Of a stretch of DNA of 64,000 nt, positions 1 to 7,430 are shown piece by piece (within the stretch, counting starts at the first letter, position 1; each line of letters starts with the position of its first letter). The notes beneath the pieces were generated by a model. That model was not told where the DNA came from, made no database searches, and worked only from the letters and a program-made list of their open reading frames with translations. Origin of the DNA: an uncultured Anaerolineae bacterium (lineage in GTDB: Bacteria; Chloroflexota; Anaerolineae; Anaerolineales; Villigracilaceae). Location of the stretch: NCBI GenBank assembly GCA_903875215.1, contig CAIQVH010000018.1:62001-126000 (forward strand), in the 5' to 3' direction. The position numbers and the translations under genes were made by a program.

Positions 1-1023
1 GCCATCCTGGCCGTTGGGATGACGCTGGTAATCGTCATCCGCCACATTGACCTGTCCGTCGGCTTCCTGGCGGGCTTCCTGGGCGCCGTGGCGGCCACCG
101 CGCTGGTTTTCTGGAAACTACCGTTGATCGTCGTCATTGTGCTCGTACTGCTGCTGGGCATCCTGGCCGGGCTGATCACCTCCTTCCCGGTGGCCCAGTT
201 AAAAATACCGTCCTTCGTCGCCTCGTTGGCCGCCATGCTCATCTATCGCGGCGCGCTGGTGCTGGCCACGATCAAAACCGGCACAATCGTCATCCCCGAC
301 CCAATCTTTAACGCCATCGGCAACGGCTACATCCCCGACCTGCCCATCCTGGCCGACTTCCTGCCCAATATTCACAAACTGACCCTGCTGATTGGCCTGC
401 TGGCAGTGATCCTGTTCGTCATCAGCGAGATCAGCTCACGCCGCAAAAAACAGGCCTACAACTTTGAAGTCCTCTCCATGGATATGTTCATCCTGAAACT
501 GGTCTTCGTCTCGGCTCTGGTGGGCGGCATCACCTGGGTGCTGGCCGGCTACAATGGCATCTCGTGGACGCTCGTGATCGTGCTGGTCGTCGTCGCACTG
601 TACCACTTTATCACCACCCAGACGGTGCTCGGCCGCCACATCTACGCCATTGGCGGAAACCCCGAAGCCGCCGAGCTGAGCGGTATCAGCGTCAAAAACC
701 TAACCTACATTGTCTTCGGCTCGATGGGCCTGCTGACAGCCCTCTCCGGCATCCTGTTCACCTCGCGTCTGCAATCGGCCACCACCACCGCCGGAACGCT
801 CTTCGAACTTGACGCCATCGCTGCGGCTTACGTTGGCGGCGTCTCTGCGGCAGGCGGCGTAGGCAAAGTAACAGGCTCCATCATTGGTGCCTTGGTGATG
901 ATGTCGCTGACCAGTGGCATGAACCTGATGGGCATCGACATCTCGCTGCAATACATCGTCCGCGGCGCAGTACTCGTTGCCGCCGTGGTATTTGATGTCA
1001 CGACCCGCACCAGCAGCAAATAA
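1..1023 (+). CDS. Sugar ABC transporter permease, XylH/RbsC family (5' truncated)
   Basis: Inner-membrane permease of a carbohydrate ABC importer (BPD_transp_2 family, xylose/ribose/galactose type). The reading frame is open to the window edge, so the start is missing. About 340 residues remain of a family that usually runs 330-400. The first visible segment carries the family signature around the words HIDLSVG, typical of XylH/RbsC proteins near the second membrane helix. Several very hydrophobic stretches follow, with a polar loop near residues 140-150 (SSRRKKQ), and a C-terminal Gly/Ala-rich region (AAYVGGVSAAGGVGK) that is also typical. The ATPase and binding protein are presumably upstream, outside the window. 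The sugar cannot be named from sequence. A strong terminator follows directly. Confidence 0.9.
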   Translation, partial: AILAVGMTLVIVIRHIDLSVGFLAGFLGAVAATALVFWKLPLIVVIVLVLLLGILAGLITSFPVAQLKIPSFVASLAAMLIYRGALVLATIKTGTIVIPDPIFNAIGNGYIPDLPILADFLPNIHKLTLLIGLLAVILFVISEISSRRKKQAYNFEVLSMDMFILKLVFVSALVGGITWVLAGYNGISWTLVIVLVVVALYHFITTQTVLGRHIYAIGGNPEAAELSGISVKNLTYIVFGSMGLLTALSGILFTSRLQSATTTAGTLFELDAIAAAYVGGVSAAGGVGKVTGSIIGALVMMSLTSGMNLMGIDISLQYIVRGAVLVAAVVFDVTTRTSSK

Positions 1024-1036
1024 CCCCAGTTCATCG

Positions 1037-1067
1037 AACTGCCGGAGCATAACTCCGGCAGTTTTTT
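1037..1067 (+). terminator. Intrinsic terminator of the sugar permease operon
   Basis: A perfect 11-bp stem (AACTGCCGGAG / CTCCGGCAGTT) with a 5-base loop is followed by six T residues, directly after the permease stop codon. The next gene converges from the other strand and ends inside the T tract. Confidence 0.9.
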
Positions 1068-2073
1068 ATTTAAACCCGTGCCACTCTCTCTCGCGCGCCA
1101 GGCGACTGTCCAGCTCCGGTTCACGCCACGGGCAGGCATCGTCCACTTCCGGCTGCGGATGTCCCGTCAGCGCACAGAGACCGGCCCGAATGCCGTTGGC
1201 CACATTACGGGCTTCATACCCGCCCTCGAGCAGGAAAAGAATCCGGCCCCGGCAGTTTTCCTCCGCCAGATCAACCAGACCCTGCGAGAGCCGCCCAATC
1301 CCAGCCGAGGAAAGCCCCAGCCCCGCCAGCGGATCACGCCAGTGGGCATCATACCCGGCGGAGATGATCAACAACTCCGTCTGAAAACTGCGCACAAAAG
1401 GAGACACCACCTGCGCCAGAATTTGACGAAACCCTTCATCTCCGGTACCCGGCGGCAGCGGCAGGTTGACCAGGCGTCCGCGCAGATCAGGGCTGTCGGC
1501 ATCCTCCAGCCAGCCGGTGCCGGGGTAAATCCCCTCCTGGTGCGTGGAAAGATAAGCGGCGCGCGAATCACGCAAAAAGGCAGCCTGTGTCCCATTCCCG
1601 TGGTGAACATCAAAATCAACCACCGCCACCCGTTTCAGACCATGTGCCAGCGCATCCTGGGCCACAATGGCGGCATTGTTGAACAGACAAAACCCCATCG
1701 CGCGGGCCGGTTCGGCATGGTGCCCTGGTGGGCGTACAATGGCAAACCCGTTGCGAGCCGTCCCATCCAGCACGGCCCGCAACGCGCTGAGGGCGGCCCC
1801 GGCGGCCAGGCAGGCTGCGACATACGAAGCCGGCGTGACATAGGTCGGAGCGTGATCAATAATCCCCGGCCCGCGCAAACAGGCCTGCTCCAGACTGGCA
1901 ATCATGGCCGCCGAGTGAACACGGCGGAGAGCTTCCAGGCTGGCTGGCTGAAACGGGAGCTCCACGCAGCCGGGCAGTCCAGCCAGCTGGAGCAGTTCCA
2001 GGCGGGCCGGGCGCTCCGGATGGTCGTGAAAGTGATGATCAGGGGCAGTGGCGAGGGTATAAATGGTAGTCAT
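1066..2073 (-). CDS. Histone deacetylase family protein (zinc amidohydrolase)
   Basis: A 335-residue member of the arginase/deacetylase fold, the class II HDAC, AcuC and acetylpolyamine amidohydrolase family, which removes acetyl groups from lysine or polyamines. The catalytic signatures are visible: RPPGHHA near residue 114 (tandem His charge relay), DFDVHHGNGT near 153 (zinc ligands Asp and His), SAGYDAH near 238 (third ligand Asp) and EGGYE near 283 (active-site Tyr). Length is normal for bacterial homologues. It is a single gene between convergent and co-directional neighbours. The ATG has no Shine-Dalgarno sequence. A TAAAAT box at 2080-2085 lies 6 bases before it, so a leaderless mRNA is likely. 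The substrate (protein, polyamine or other) is not deducible. Confidence 0.93.
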   Translation of the reverse strand: MTTIYTLATAPDHHFHDHPERPARLELLQLAGLPGCVELPFQPASLEALRRVHSAAMIASLEQACLRGPGIIDHAPTYVTPASYVAACLAAGAALSALRAVLDGTARNGFAIVRPPGHHAEPARAMGFCLFNNAAIVAQDALAHGLKRVAVVDFDVHHGNGTQAAFLRDSRAAYLSTHQEGIYPGTGWLEDADSPDLRGRLVNLPLPPGTGDEGFRQILAQVVSPFVRSFQTELLIISAGYDAHWRDPLAGLGLSSAGIGRLSQGLVDLAEENCRGRILFLLEGGYEARNVANGIRAGLCALTGHPQPEVDDACPWREPELDSRLAREREWHGFK

Positions 2074-2079
2074 ATTGCT

Positions 2080-2085
2080 ATTTTA
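2080..2085 (-). promoter_or_regulatory. Putative -10 box of a leaderless promoter (HDAC gene)
   Basis: TAAAAT on the minus strand is separated by 6 bases from the ATG at 2073, and no ribosome-binding sequence is visible. I see no convincing -35 box. The same layout recurs at four other genes in this window. Confidence 0.45.
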
Positions 2086-2096
2086 AGGGATTAAAC

Positions 2097-2131
2097 GACT
2101 AACCGGCATGCTTTTGGCATGCCGGTTAGTC
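2097..2131 (-). terminator. 15-bp perfect hairpin between NYN and HDAC genes
   Basis: A perfect 15-bp inverted repeat (GACTAACCGGCATGC and its complement) with a 5-base loop. There is no long T tract on either strand, so it could be a rho-independent-like end for the upstream minus-strand transcript, or only a palindromic element. The 190 bases to its right (2132-2323) contain nothing I can identify. Confidence 0.5.
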
Positions 2132-2323
2132 TTGAGGGGGAGGGACACCACCGATTCGGAGGGCATGGGGGGGATGCCGGACCGGATTTCGGTGACGACA
2201 CCTGAAATACCAATAAAGGGGAGGGTCAGGCGTCGATAGTGCTAATATACACCCAATAAAGCGGGGATTTATTAAAAGGAGATTAATATTCTGATAAAAA
2301 CAGTAGGAAATAAGTCCTATGTC

Positions 2324-2800
2324 TCAGGGCTGCTTGCCATGCGAATTGAAGAGGGCCAACCATTCGTTGATCTCACGCTCACTCAAGCCAGGCTGGCGCG
2401 GCGAGGCAGGAGGCCCGGCGCGCAGGGTATCGATGACCGTGGCGGCGAATTCATCGGACGAGATTACCGCCGCCCCGGCGGTGCGCGCCTCCGCCTGAAC
2501 GCGCTGATCGGAGGAGACCACGCTCCAGTTGCGGGCGGCGCGACCAAGTTTTTTCAGCCGCAGGCGGATGGCTTCATCGGCGATCAGCGGTTTTCGGACA
2601 AAGTGTGCCGTCAGCTGGCCGATCTTGCGCGTCTCAGGCGAGCCGGGCGGGGCGTTGTCAAAATATACTTCCAGCCCGGTTTTGCGTGAGAGACGACAAA
2701 ACTCGTTCAGACGCGCGACCAGTTCGGTTTCGTCGTCGAACGAGTTCAAGTCCAATCCCAGCTTGGGGATCAGGTTATGGCCGTCAATCAGGGTGGGCAT
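2324..2800 (-). CDS. NYN-domain (YacP-like PIN-fold) putative RNase
   Basis: A 158-residue protein beginning MPTLIDGHNL, the hallmark opening of YacP/NYN-domain nucleases (PIN-like fold). The Asp in DGHN is the first expected metal ligand. Further acidic positions include the DEAIRLRLK helix and VSSDQRVQ near the middle. YacP-type proteins are linked to RNA processing, but activity here is inferred from the family only. I chose the start at 2800 because the upstream in-frame ATG at 2908 would overlap the OsmC gene by about 70 bases and adds unconserved residues. A TATAAT box at 2808-2813 lies 7 bases before this ATG, with no Shine-Dalgarno. Confidence 0.85.
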   Translation of the reverse strand: MPTLIDGHNLIPKLGLDLNSFDDETELVARLNEFCRLSRKTGLEVYFDNAPPGSPETRKIGQLTAHFVRKPLIADEAIRLRLKKLGRAARNWSVVSSDQRVQAEARTAGAAVISSDEFAATVIDTLRAGPPASPRQPGLSEREINEWLALFNSHGKQP

Positions 2801-2807
2801 GGGCGCA

Positions 2808-2813
2808 ATTATA
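2808..2813 (-). promoter_or_regulatory. Consensus -10 box of a leaderless promoter (NYN gene)
   Basis: A perfect TATAAT on the minus strand, 7 bases before the ATG at 2800. Initiation would fall on or beside the A of the start codon. No Shine-Dalgarno is present and no clear -35 hexamer is visible. Confidence 0.5.
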
Positions 2814-2835
2814 CAACAGGGGGCGCTCAGGCCTG

Positions 2836-3228
2836 TTACGCGGCGGCTACTTCCAGGGTGGTGACGCCAATCTGTGGCGGGTTTTCGAAGTGCTTTTTTA
2901 CGGCGCATAATTCCGCCGAGCGGATCAGCGAGGGGCGGTATTTTTCGGGGAAGGTGGCGGGAACCTGGATTTCCAGGTCGATTTTCTCAACCATGCCGCT
3001 GAACGGGTTGCTGTGGATGCGCTGCAGGATTCGGATGCCTTCGGTGGGCAGTCCGCGCTGCTGGCAAAAACCGAGCACATAAATGCCGGCGCAGGTGCCG
3101 ACGGAGGCAAGGAAGGTGGCAAAAGGGGTCGGGGCGCTGGCCGCCGGGGGCTGGTCAGTGTGAACGGTGAAGCTGCCAAAGTGGGCGTCGACGCGCGCGC
3201 CGCCGGGGAAGTCGATTAACATTTCCAT
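2836..3228 (-). CDS. OsmC family peroxiredoxin-like protein
   Basis: A 130-residue OsmC/YhfA-type protein. Members of this fold reduce organic hydroperoxides with two redox-active cysteines, one in a central helix and one after a helix in the second half. Both are visible: Cys in SVGTCAGIYVLGF near residue 47 and Cys in SAELCAVKKHFENPP near residue 108. The final motif (KHFENPP) is typical of the YhfA-like branch. The start at 3228 has a good AGGAG sequence 8 bases upstream. It lies upstream of the NYN gene with 35 bases between them, but the NYN gene probably has its own promoter. A detoxification role is inference from the family. Confidence 0.88.
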   Translation of the reverse strand: MEMLIDFPGGARVDAHFGSFTVHTDQPPAASAPTPFATFLASVGTCAGIYVLGFCQQRGLPTEGIRILQRIHSNPFSGMVEKIDLEIQVPATFPEKYRPSLIRSAELCAVKKHFENPPQIGVTTLEVAAA

Positions 3229-3330
3229 GGGGTTAGTCTCCTGCTTAAAATTGAAATATGGGTGTACTTATTTCCTTGGATGTTCATGACAGGCAAAAGT
3301 TGCAATAATTCGAGAATTTCAAATTCACCC

Positions 3331-3359
3331 TTGACAGTCCAATTTGCAGGTGATATAAA
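3331..3359 (+). promoter_or_regulatory. Sigma70-type promoter of the SAM-riboswitch/metY transcript
   Basis: TTGACA at 3331-3336, a 17-base spacer and TATAAA at 3354-3359: one of the best promoter matches in the window. It lies about 50 bases before the riboswitch aptamer, in the same orientation as metY. Confidence 0.85.
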
Positions 3360-3407
3360 CGGCGAAATTCGCTGCTGGTTGGCGAATATAACTGAATACA
3401 GCAATTG

Positions 3408-3512
3408 CTCTTATCCAGAGAGGCGGAGGGACCGGCCCTGCGAAGCCTCGACAACCTGACCTATGAGTCAAGGTGCCAATTCCGGCAGTAACTTCTGGAA
3501 GATGAGAGGCGA
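3408..3512 (+). ncRNA. SAM-I (S-box) riboswitch
   Basis: The sequence follows the SAM-I consensus closely: CTCTTATC start, then AGAGAGGCGGAGGGACCGGC, GAAGCC, GGCAACC-like and AGGTGCCAATTCC segments, and the closing GGAAGATGAGAG that pairs with the start (P1 helix). The aptamer lies downstream of a strong promoter and upstream of metY, a methionine-synthesis gene, as expected. High S-adenosylmethionine should favour the terminator at 3531-3566. Confidence 0.96.
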
Positions 3513-3530
3513 CCTTCGTTCCGCTTATTA

Positions 3531-3566
3531 AGCCCTTTCATTTTCCGCAATGAAAGGGCTTTTTGT
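3531..3566 (+). terminator. Expression-platform terminator of the SAM riboswitch
   Basis: A perfect 12-bp stem (AGCCCTTTCATT and complement) with a 6-base loop runs into a T-rich tract. It sits 20-odd bases after the aptamer, where an S-box terminator is expected. Confidence 0.88.
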
Positions 3567-3581
3567 TTTGTCGTCAAACCC

Positions 3582-3668
3582 TGTACACGGATTTCGCGGA
3601 ACACACGGATAGAGCATAAAAAGAAAAAAAACCGTGTTCATCCGTGTAATCCGTCTAATCCGTGTACA
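3582..3668. repeat. 87-bp inverted-repeat element between riboswitch terminator and metY
   Basis: The element is bounded by perfect 12-bp inverted repeats: TGTACACGGATT at 3582-3593 and its complement at 3657-3668. Inside are further degenerate copies of an ATCCGTGTAA-like unit on the right arm and ACACACGGAT on the left. The left arm starts 16 bases after the riboswitch terminator stem, and the metY Shine-Dalgarno (AAGGAG) lies about 34 bases after the right arm. It looks like a small dispersed repeat of the REP/MITE kind. Whether other copies exist in this genome cannot be seen here. Confidence 0.6.
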
Positions 3669-3716
3669 AAAAGGTTTTTTACCCAAGTATTCACACTTTA
3701 TAAGGAGACTGATCTC

Positions 3717-5006
3717 ATGACCGCATCGACCCGTAAATTTGGCTTTGCCACCCGCCAGCTGCACTCCGGCTACTCGCCCGACCCCGTCACTGGCAGCCGC
3801 GCGGTGCCGCTCTACCAGACCACCAGCTACCAGTTCAAGAGCACCGAGCACGCTGCCAACCTGTTCGCGCTCAAGGAACTGGGCAACATCTACACCCGCC
3901 TGATGAACCCCACCACCGATGTGCTCGAACAGCGTCTCGCCGACCTGGAAGGCGGCGTGGGCGCGCTGGCGACCAGCTCGGGGCACGCCGCCCAATTCCA
4001 GGCCATTTTCACGCTCTGCAACGCCGGCGACCACATCGTTTCGTCCAGCCGTTTGTATGGCGGAACCTACAACCAGTTCGCCTACTCCTTCCCCAAGCTG
4101 GGCATCGACGTAACCTTCGTCGACCCGTCTGACCCGAAAAATTTCGAGGCCGCCATCCGCCCGAACACCAAGATCATCTACGGCGAAAGCCTCGGCAACC
4201 CCGATATTGCCATTTTCCCCTTCGAAGAAGTGGCCGCCATCGCCAAAAAGCACAACATCGTGCTGATGATCGACAACACCTTCGCCACGCCCTATCTCTT
4301 CCGCCCGTTTGAGTGGGGCGCGAACGTGGTCACCCACAGCACCACCAAGCTGATCGGCGGACACGGCACCAGCATCGGCGGGATCATCGTCGATGGCGGC
4401 AACTTCGACTGGACGAGCGGGCGCTTCCCCAACTTCACCGAGCCGGATCCGTCCTACCACGGCCTGGTCTACTCCACGCTGTTGGGCGTGGGCCTGCCGC
4501 CCTTCATCATCAAGGCCCGTGTGCAGGTGCTGCGCGACTTTGGCGCCTGCCAGTCGCCTTTCAACGCCTGGCAGACCATCCAGGGCATCGAGACGCTGTC
4601 AATTCGCGTCGAGCGGCATTCCCAAAATGCCCAGGCGGTGGCGGAATATCTCGAAAAGCACCCCAAAGTCAGCTGGGTCAAGTACCCCGGCCTGAAGAGC
4701 CATCCCGACTATGAGCGCGCGCAGCGGTATCTCCCCAAGGGAGCGGGCGCAGTGCTCGGGTTCGGCGTCAAAGGCGGGGCCGAGGCTGGGAAGAAATTCA
4801 TCGAGAGCCTGCAACTCTTCAGCCACCTCGCCAACGTCGGGGATGCGAAATCCCTCGCCATCCACCCCGCCACCACCACCCACAGCCAGCTGAGCGATGA
4901 ACAGCTCGTCTCTGCCGGTGTCAGCCCCGATTTCATCCGCCTGAGCATTGGCATTGAAGACATCGATGACATTTTGTGGGATCTGGATCAGGCGCTGAAC
5001 GCGTAA
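3717..5006 (+). CDS. metY: O-acetylhomoserine sulfhydrylase (aminocarboxypropyltransferase)
   Basis: A 429-residue PLP enzyme of the Cys/Met metabolism family that makes homocysteine from O-acetylhomoserine and sulfide. The PLP-binding lysine is K211 in HSTTKLIGGHGT, and the cofactor-contacting Asp is D186 in MIDNTFATPY. The N-terminal SYQFKSTEHAANLFALKE segment and the length above 420 residues favour MetY over cystathionine gamma-synthase (about 380). AAGGAG lies 9-10 bases before the ATG. It is controlled by the SAM-I riboswitch upstream and followed after 66 bases by metA, so the two genes supply successive steps. The gap holds a REP-like palindrome. Confidence 0.96.
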   Translation: MTASTRKFGFATRQLHSGYSPDPVTGSRAVPLYQTTSYQFKSTEHAANLFALKELGNIYTRLMNPTTDVLEQRLADLEGGVGALATSSGHAAQFQAIFTLCNAGDHIVSSSRLYGGTYNQFAYSFPKLGIDVTFVDPSDPKNFEAAIRPNTKIIYGESLGNPDIAIFPFEEVAAIAKKHNIVLMIDNTFATPYLFRPFEWGANVVTHSTTKLIGGHGTSIGGIIVDGGNFDWTSGRFPNFTEPDPSYHGLVYSTLLGVGLPPFIIKARVQVLRDFGACQSPFNAWQTIQGIETLSIRVERHSQNAQAVAEYLEKHPKVSWVKYPGLKSHPDYERAQRYLPKGAGAVLGFGVKGGAEAGKKFIESLQLFSHLANVGDAKSLAIHPATTTHSQLSDEQLVSAGVSPDFIRLSIGIEDIDDILWDLDQALNA

Positions 5007-5011
5007 TTTTG

Positions 5012-5058
5012 CCCTCACCCCAACCCCTCTCCCGACGGGAGAGGGGCAAGGGGTGAGG
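5012..5058. repeat. REP-like palindrome between metY and metA
   Basis: A 47-base GC-rich imperfect palindrome: CCTCACCCC and CCCCTCTCCCG on the left arm pair with CGGGAGAGGGG and GGGGTGAGG on the right. This sequence type is a familiar dispersed intergenic palindrome in many bacterial genomes. It ends about 14 bases before the metA start and would fold in the mRNA between the two genes. Confidence 0.75.
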
Positions 5059-5072
5059 AAGAAAGAGGAACC

Positions 5073-6014
5073 ATGCCTGTCCGTATCCCCGCCACCCTGC
5101 CCGCCCGCGCCGTTCTCGAAAGCGAAAACGTCTTCGTGATGGGTGAAGAACGCGCCGAACACCAGGATATCCGCCCGCTCAAGGTCGCCATCCTGAACCT
5201 GATGCCGACCAAAATCACCACCGAAACGCAGCTTTTGCGCCTGCTGGGCAATTCCGCGCTCCAGGTGGATGTGACCCTGCTGCACACCGTCACCCACGAG
5301 GCCAAAAACACCGACGCCGAGCACCTGCTCAACCACTACGCCACCTTTGACGAGATCCAGGGCGAAAAATTCGACGGCCTGATCATCACCGGCGCGCCAG
5401 TGGAGCAAATGCCGTTCGAGCAGGTGGATTATTGGGAGGAACTGACCCGCATCATGGATTGGGCCGACACCAACGTGGAATCAACCTTCAACATTTGCTG
5501 GGGAGCCCAGGCCGCCCTGTATCATCGCTACGGAATCCCGAAATATGATCTGCCCCGCAAAATGTTCGGCGTCTTCGAGCACTACAACCTGATCCCCACC
5601 GAAAAGCTGATGCGCGGCTTCGACGACATTTTCCTGGCCCCGCACTCGCGCCACACCGAAATCCGCCGCGCCGATATCGAAAAGGTTCCTGACCTTCAAA
5701 TTTTGGCTGAATCTGATGAAGCGGGCGTTTACATCGTCGGCTCGAAGGATGGCCGCCAGCTCTTCATCACCGGCCACTCGGAATACGACCCTTTCACACT
5801 CAAAACCGAATACGACCGCGACGTGAACAAGGGCCTGCCCATCCACGTCCCGGCCAACTACTACCCCAAAGACGACCCGACCAAAACACCCAACGTGCGC
5901 TGGCGCGGACACGCCAACCTTTTATATGTCAACTGGCTGAATTACTACGTTTACCAGGTCACGCCGTATGACCCGACTCAAATTCCCCAGGGCAGCATCC
6001 ACAGTGATTTTTAA
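5073..6014 (+). CDS. metA: Homoserine O-acetyltransferase (MetA family, acetyl type)
   Basis: A 313-residue MetA-type homoserine O-acyltransferase (class I glutamine-amidotransferase-like fold). Catalytic residues are in place: Cys142 in NICWGAQA, His235 and Glu237 in TGHSEYD, and Lys47 in LMPTK. The residue that sets acyl specificity is Glu111 (TGAPVE); established work on Bacillus MetA links Glu111 to acetyl-CoA and Gly111 to succinyl-CoA. The enzyme is therefore predicted to make O-acetylhomoserine, the substrate of MetY encoded just upstream. AGAGGAA precedes the ATG. Co-transcription with metY under the SAM riboswitch is likely, as only a palindrome separates them. Confidence 0.95.
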   Translation: MPVRIPATLPARAVLESENVFVMGEERAEHQDIRPLKVAILNLMPTKITTETQLLRLLGNSALQVDVTLLHTVTHEAKNTDAEHLLNHYATFDEIQGEKFDGLIITGAPVEQMPFEQVDYWEELTRIMDWADTNVESTFNICWGAQAALYHRYGIPKYDLPRKMFGVFEHYNLIPTEKLMRGFDDIFLAPHSRHTEIRRADIEKVPDLQILAESDEAGVYIVGSKDGRQLFITGHSEYDPFTLKTEYDRDVNKGLPIHVPANYYPKDDPTKTPNVRWRGHANLLYVNWLNYYVYQVTPYDPTQIPQGSIHSDF

Positions 6015-6051
6015 CCCGGCGCCTGGACTCTACAAAACCATCCAAATTTTG

Positions 6052-6057
6052 TAAAAT
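6052..6057 (+). promoter_or_regulatory. Putative -10 box of a leaderless promoter (FAD reductase gene)
   Basis: TAAAAT lies 6 bases before the ATG at 6064, with TCTACA (4 of 6 consensus bases) 17 bases further upstream. No Shine-Dalgarno sequence is present. Confidence 0.5.
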
Positions 6058-6063
6058 AACCGC

Positions 6064-7224
6064 ATGGATAAAGACATTCTCATCCTCGGAGGAGGCCCTG
6101 CCGGCCTTTCGACAGCTCTGCACCTGCAGCAGCAGGCCCCAGAATTCACCTCACGCCTGCTGGTGCTAGAAAAGGCGCATTATCCGCGCCCCAAGCTGTG
6201 CGCAGGCGGGCTGGTGGCCGATGCCGAAATCCTGCTGGAGCGTCTCAACCTGGACGTGCGCGAAATCCCGCACACCGACGCGCAATCTGCGCATTTTGAC
6301 TTTCGCGGGCGGGGCATATCCGTCTCGGTGCCGGGCTCGCACACCCTGCGCATCATCCGTCGCGACGAGTTTGATGCCTGGCTGGCCGAAAAAGCCCGCA
6401 GCCGGGGCATTGAAATCCGCGAAGGCGTCACCGTGCAGAGCGTGCGCCCCGATGAAGACGGGGTTACCGTCCTGACCAATCAGGGCGAATTTCGCGCACG
6501 CGTGGCAGTTGGCGCGGATGGCTCCAACGGGCAAACGCGCCGCGCCATTCTGCCTGGCGAACCACTCTACACCGCGCGCGTGCTGGAATTACTCACGCCC
6601 ACCTACAAGGACCCGTCCAGACCAGCGCTCGAAAAAACCCGCGGCCAGGTGGCCTTTTTTGAATTTTCCCCCGTGCCGCAGGGCATCGCCGGGTACACCT
6701 GGGATTTCCCCACCCAGATTGGTGGACAACCCAAACGCTGCTGGGGCATTTACGATGCCAACCTGCCTGCCAGCGGCCAGCGCCCCGCTCTCAAAGAGAC
6801 TCTAGCCGCCGAAATGAAAAACTGTGGGCTGGAACTGGCCGACTATGAATTAAAAGGCCATCCCATCCGCTGGTTTGACCCGTTCACACGCATGTCGGTG
6901 CCGCGCGTCCTGCTGGTCGGCGATGCCGTCGGCGCTGACCCGATTTTTGGCGAGGGCATCAGCATGGCACTGGGCTACGGCAAGGTGGCCGCCACCGAGC
7001 TGGCGCAAGCCTTCAAGCGAGAGAATTTCAGTTTTACGGGATACCGGCAGCGGGTGCTGACAAGTCCGCTGGGAGGCACGCTGCTCGCGCGCTGGCTGCT
7101 CACATATCTGATCTACACCTTCCGCTGGTCCTGGTTCCAATCCCTGCTCTGGCGGGTGCTCAAACCCTTCGTCATCCTGGTAGCCTGGTTCCTGGTGCTA
7201 AACTGGGCCAGGCGCATGCGCTGA
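6064..7224 (+). CDS. Geranylgeranyl-reductase-family FAD-dependent oxidoreductase
   Basis: A 386-residue flavoprotein of the geranylgeranyl reductase / p-hydroxybenzoate hydroxylase fold. The N-terminal Rossmann motif is ILGGGPAGLSTALHL (residues 6-20). The substrate-side motif RPKLCAGGLV follows near residue 42, and the second FAD motif VLLVGDAVGADPIFGEGI lies near 282. The Cys in KLCAGG matches archaeal and chloroflexal homologues that hydrogenate isoprenoid chains of lipids or quinones. The last 40 residues are hydrophobic and aromatic, suggesting membrane association. The true substrate (menaquinone tail, carotenoid or lipid) is not known. The ATG follows a -10-like box with no Shine-Dalgarno. 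Confidence 0.85.
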   Translation: MDKDILILGGGPAGLSTALHLQQQAPEFTSRLLVLEKAHYPRPKLCAGGLVADAEILLERLNLDVREIPHTDAQSAHFDFRGRGISVSVPGSHTLRIIRRDEFDAWLAEKARSRGIEIREGVTVQSVRPDEDGVTVLTNQGEFRARVAVGADGSNGQTRRAILPGEPLYTARVLELLTPTYKDPSRPALEKTRGQVAFFEFSPVPQGIAGYTWDFPTQIGGQPKRCWGIYDANLPASGQRPALKETLAAEMKNCGLELADYELKGHPIRWFDPFTRMSVPRVLLVGDAVGADPIFGEGISMALGYGKVAATELAQAFKRENFSFTGYRQRVLTSPLGGTLLARWLLTYLIYTFRWSWFQSLLWRVLKPFVILVAWFLVLNWARRMR

Positions 7225-7227
7225 AAA

Positions 7228-7256
7228 CAAAAAATCCCCGCAAAGGGGATTTTTTG
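7228..7256 (+). terminator. Intrinsic terminator after the FAD reductase gene
   Basis: A 12-bp stem CAAAAAATCCCC / GGGGATTTTTTG with a 5-base loop and T-rich right arm. It lies between the reductase stop and the tRNA-Lys gene, which converges on the opposite strand, so the A/T-rich arms may serve both directions. Confidence 0.85.
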
Positions 7257-7328
7257 TGAGCGTGGAGAGGCTCGAACTCTCAACAAACGGCTTAAAAGGC
7301 CGCTGCTCTGCCATTGAGCTACACGCCC
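7257..7328 (-). tRNA. tRNA-Lys (anticodon TTT)
   Basis: A complete cloverleaf can be drawn on the minus strand. The acceptor GGGCGTG pairs with CACGCTC (one G-T pair) and is followed by discriminator A. The anticodon stem GCGGC / GCCGT carries loop CTTTTAA, giving anticodon TTT. The T arm is GAGAG-TTCGAGC-CTCTC. CCA is not encoded. Confidence 0.95.
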
Positions 7329-7430
7329 GACCAGCGAACGTGGATTTTATCACGCTCACCCATCTGCGTCAACCATAAAAGACCGTGCCGGGTGGTACAA
7401 TCTCACGACTTTGGAAAAAGGATAACCAGC

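Noticed and set aside
5073-6014. Homoserine O-succinyltransferase
   Set aside because: Residue 111 is Glu rather than Gly and the neighbour is an O-acetylhomoserine enzyme.
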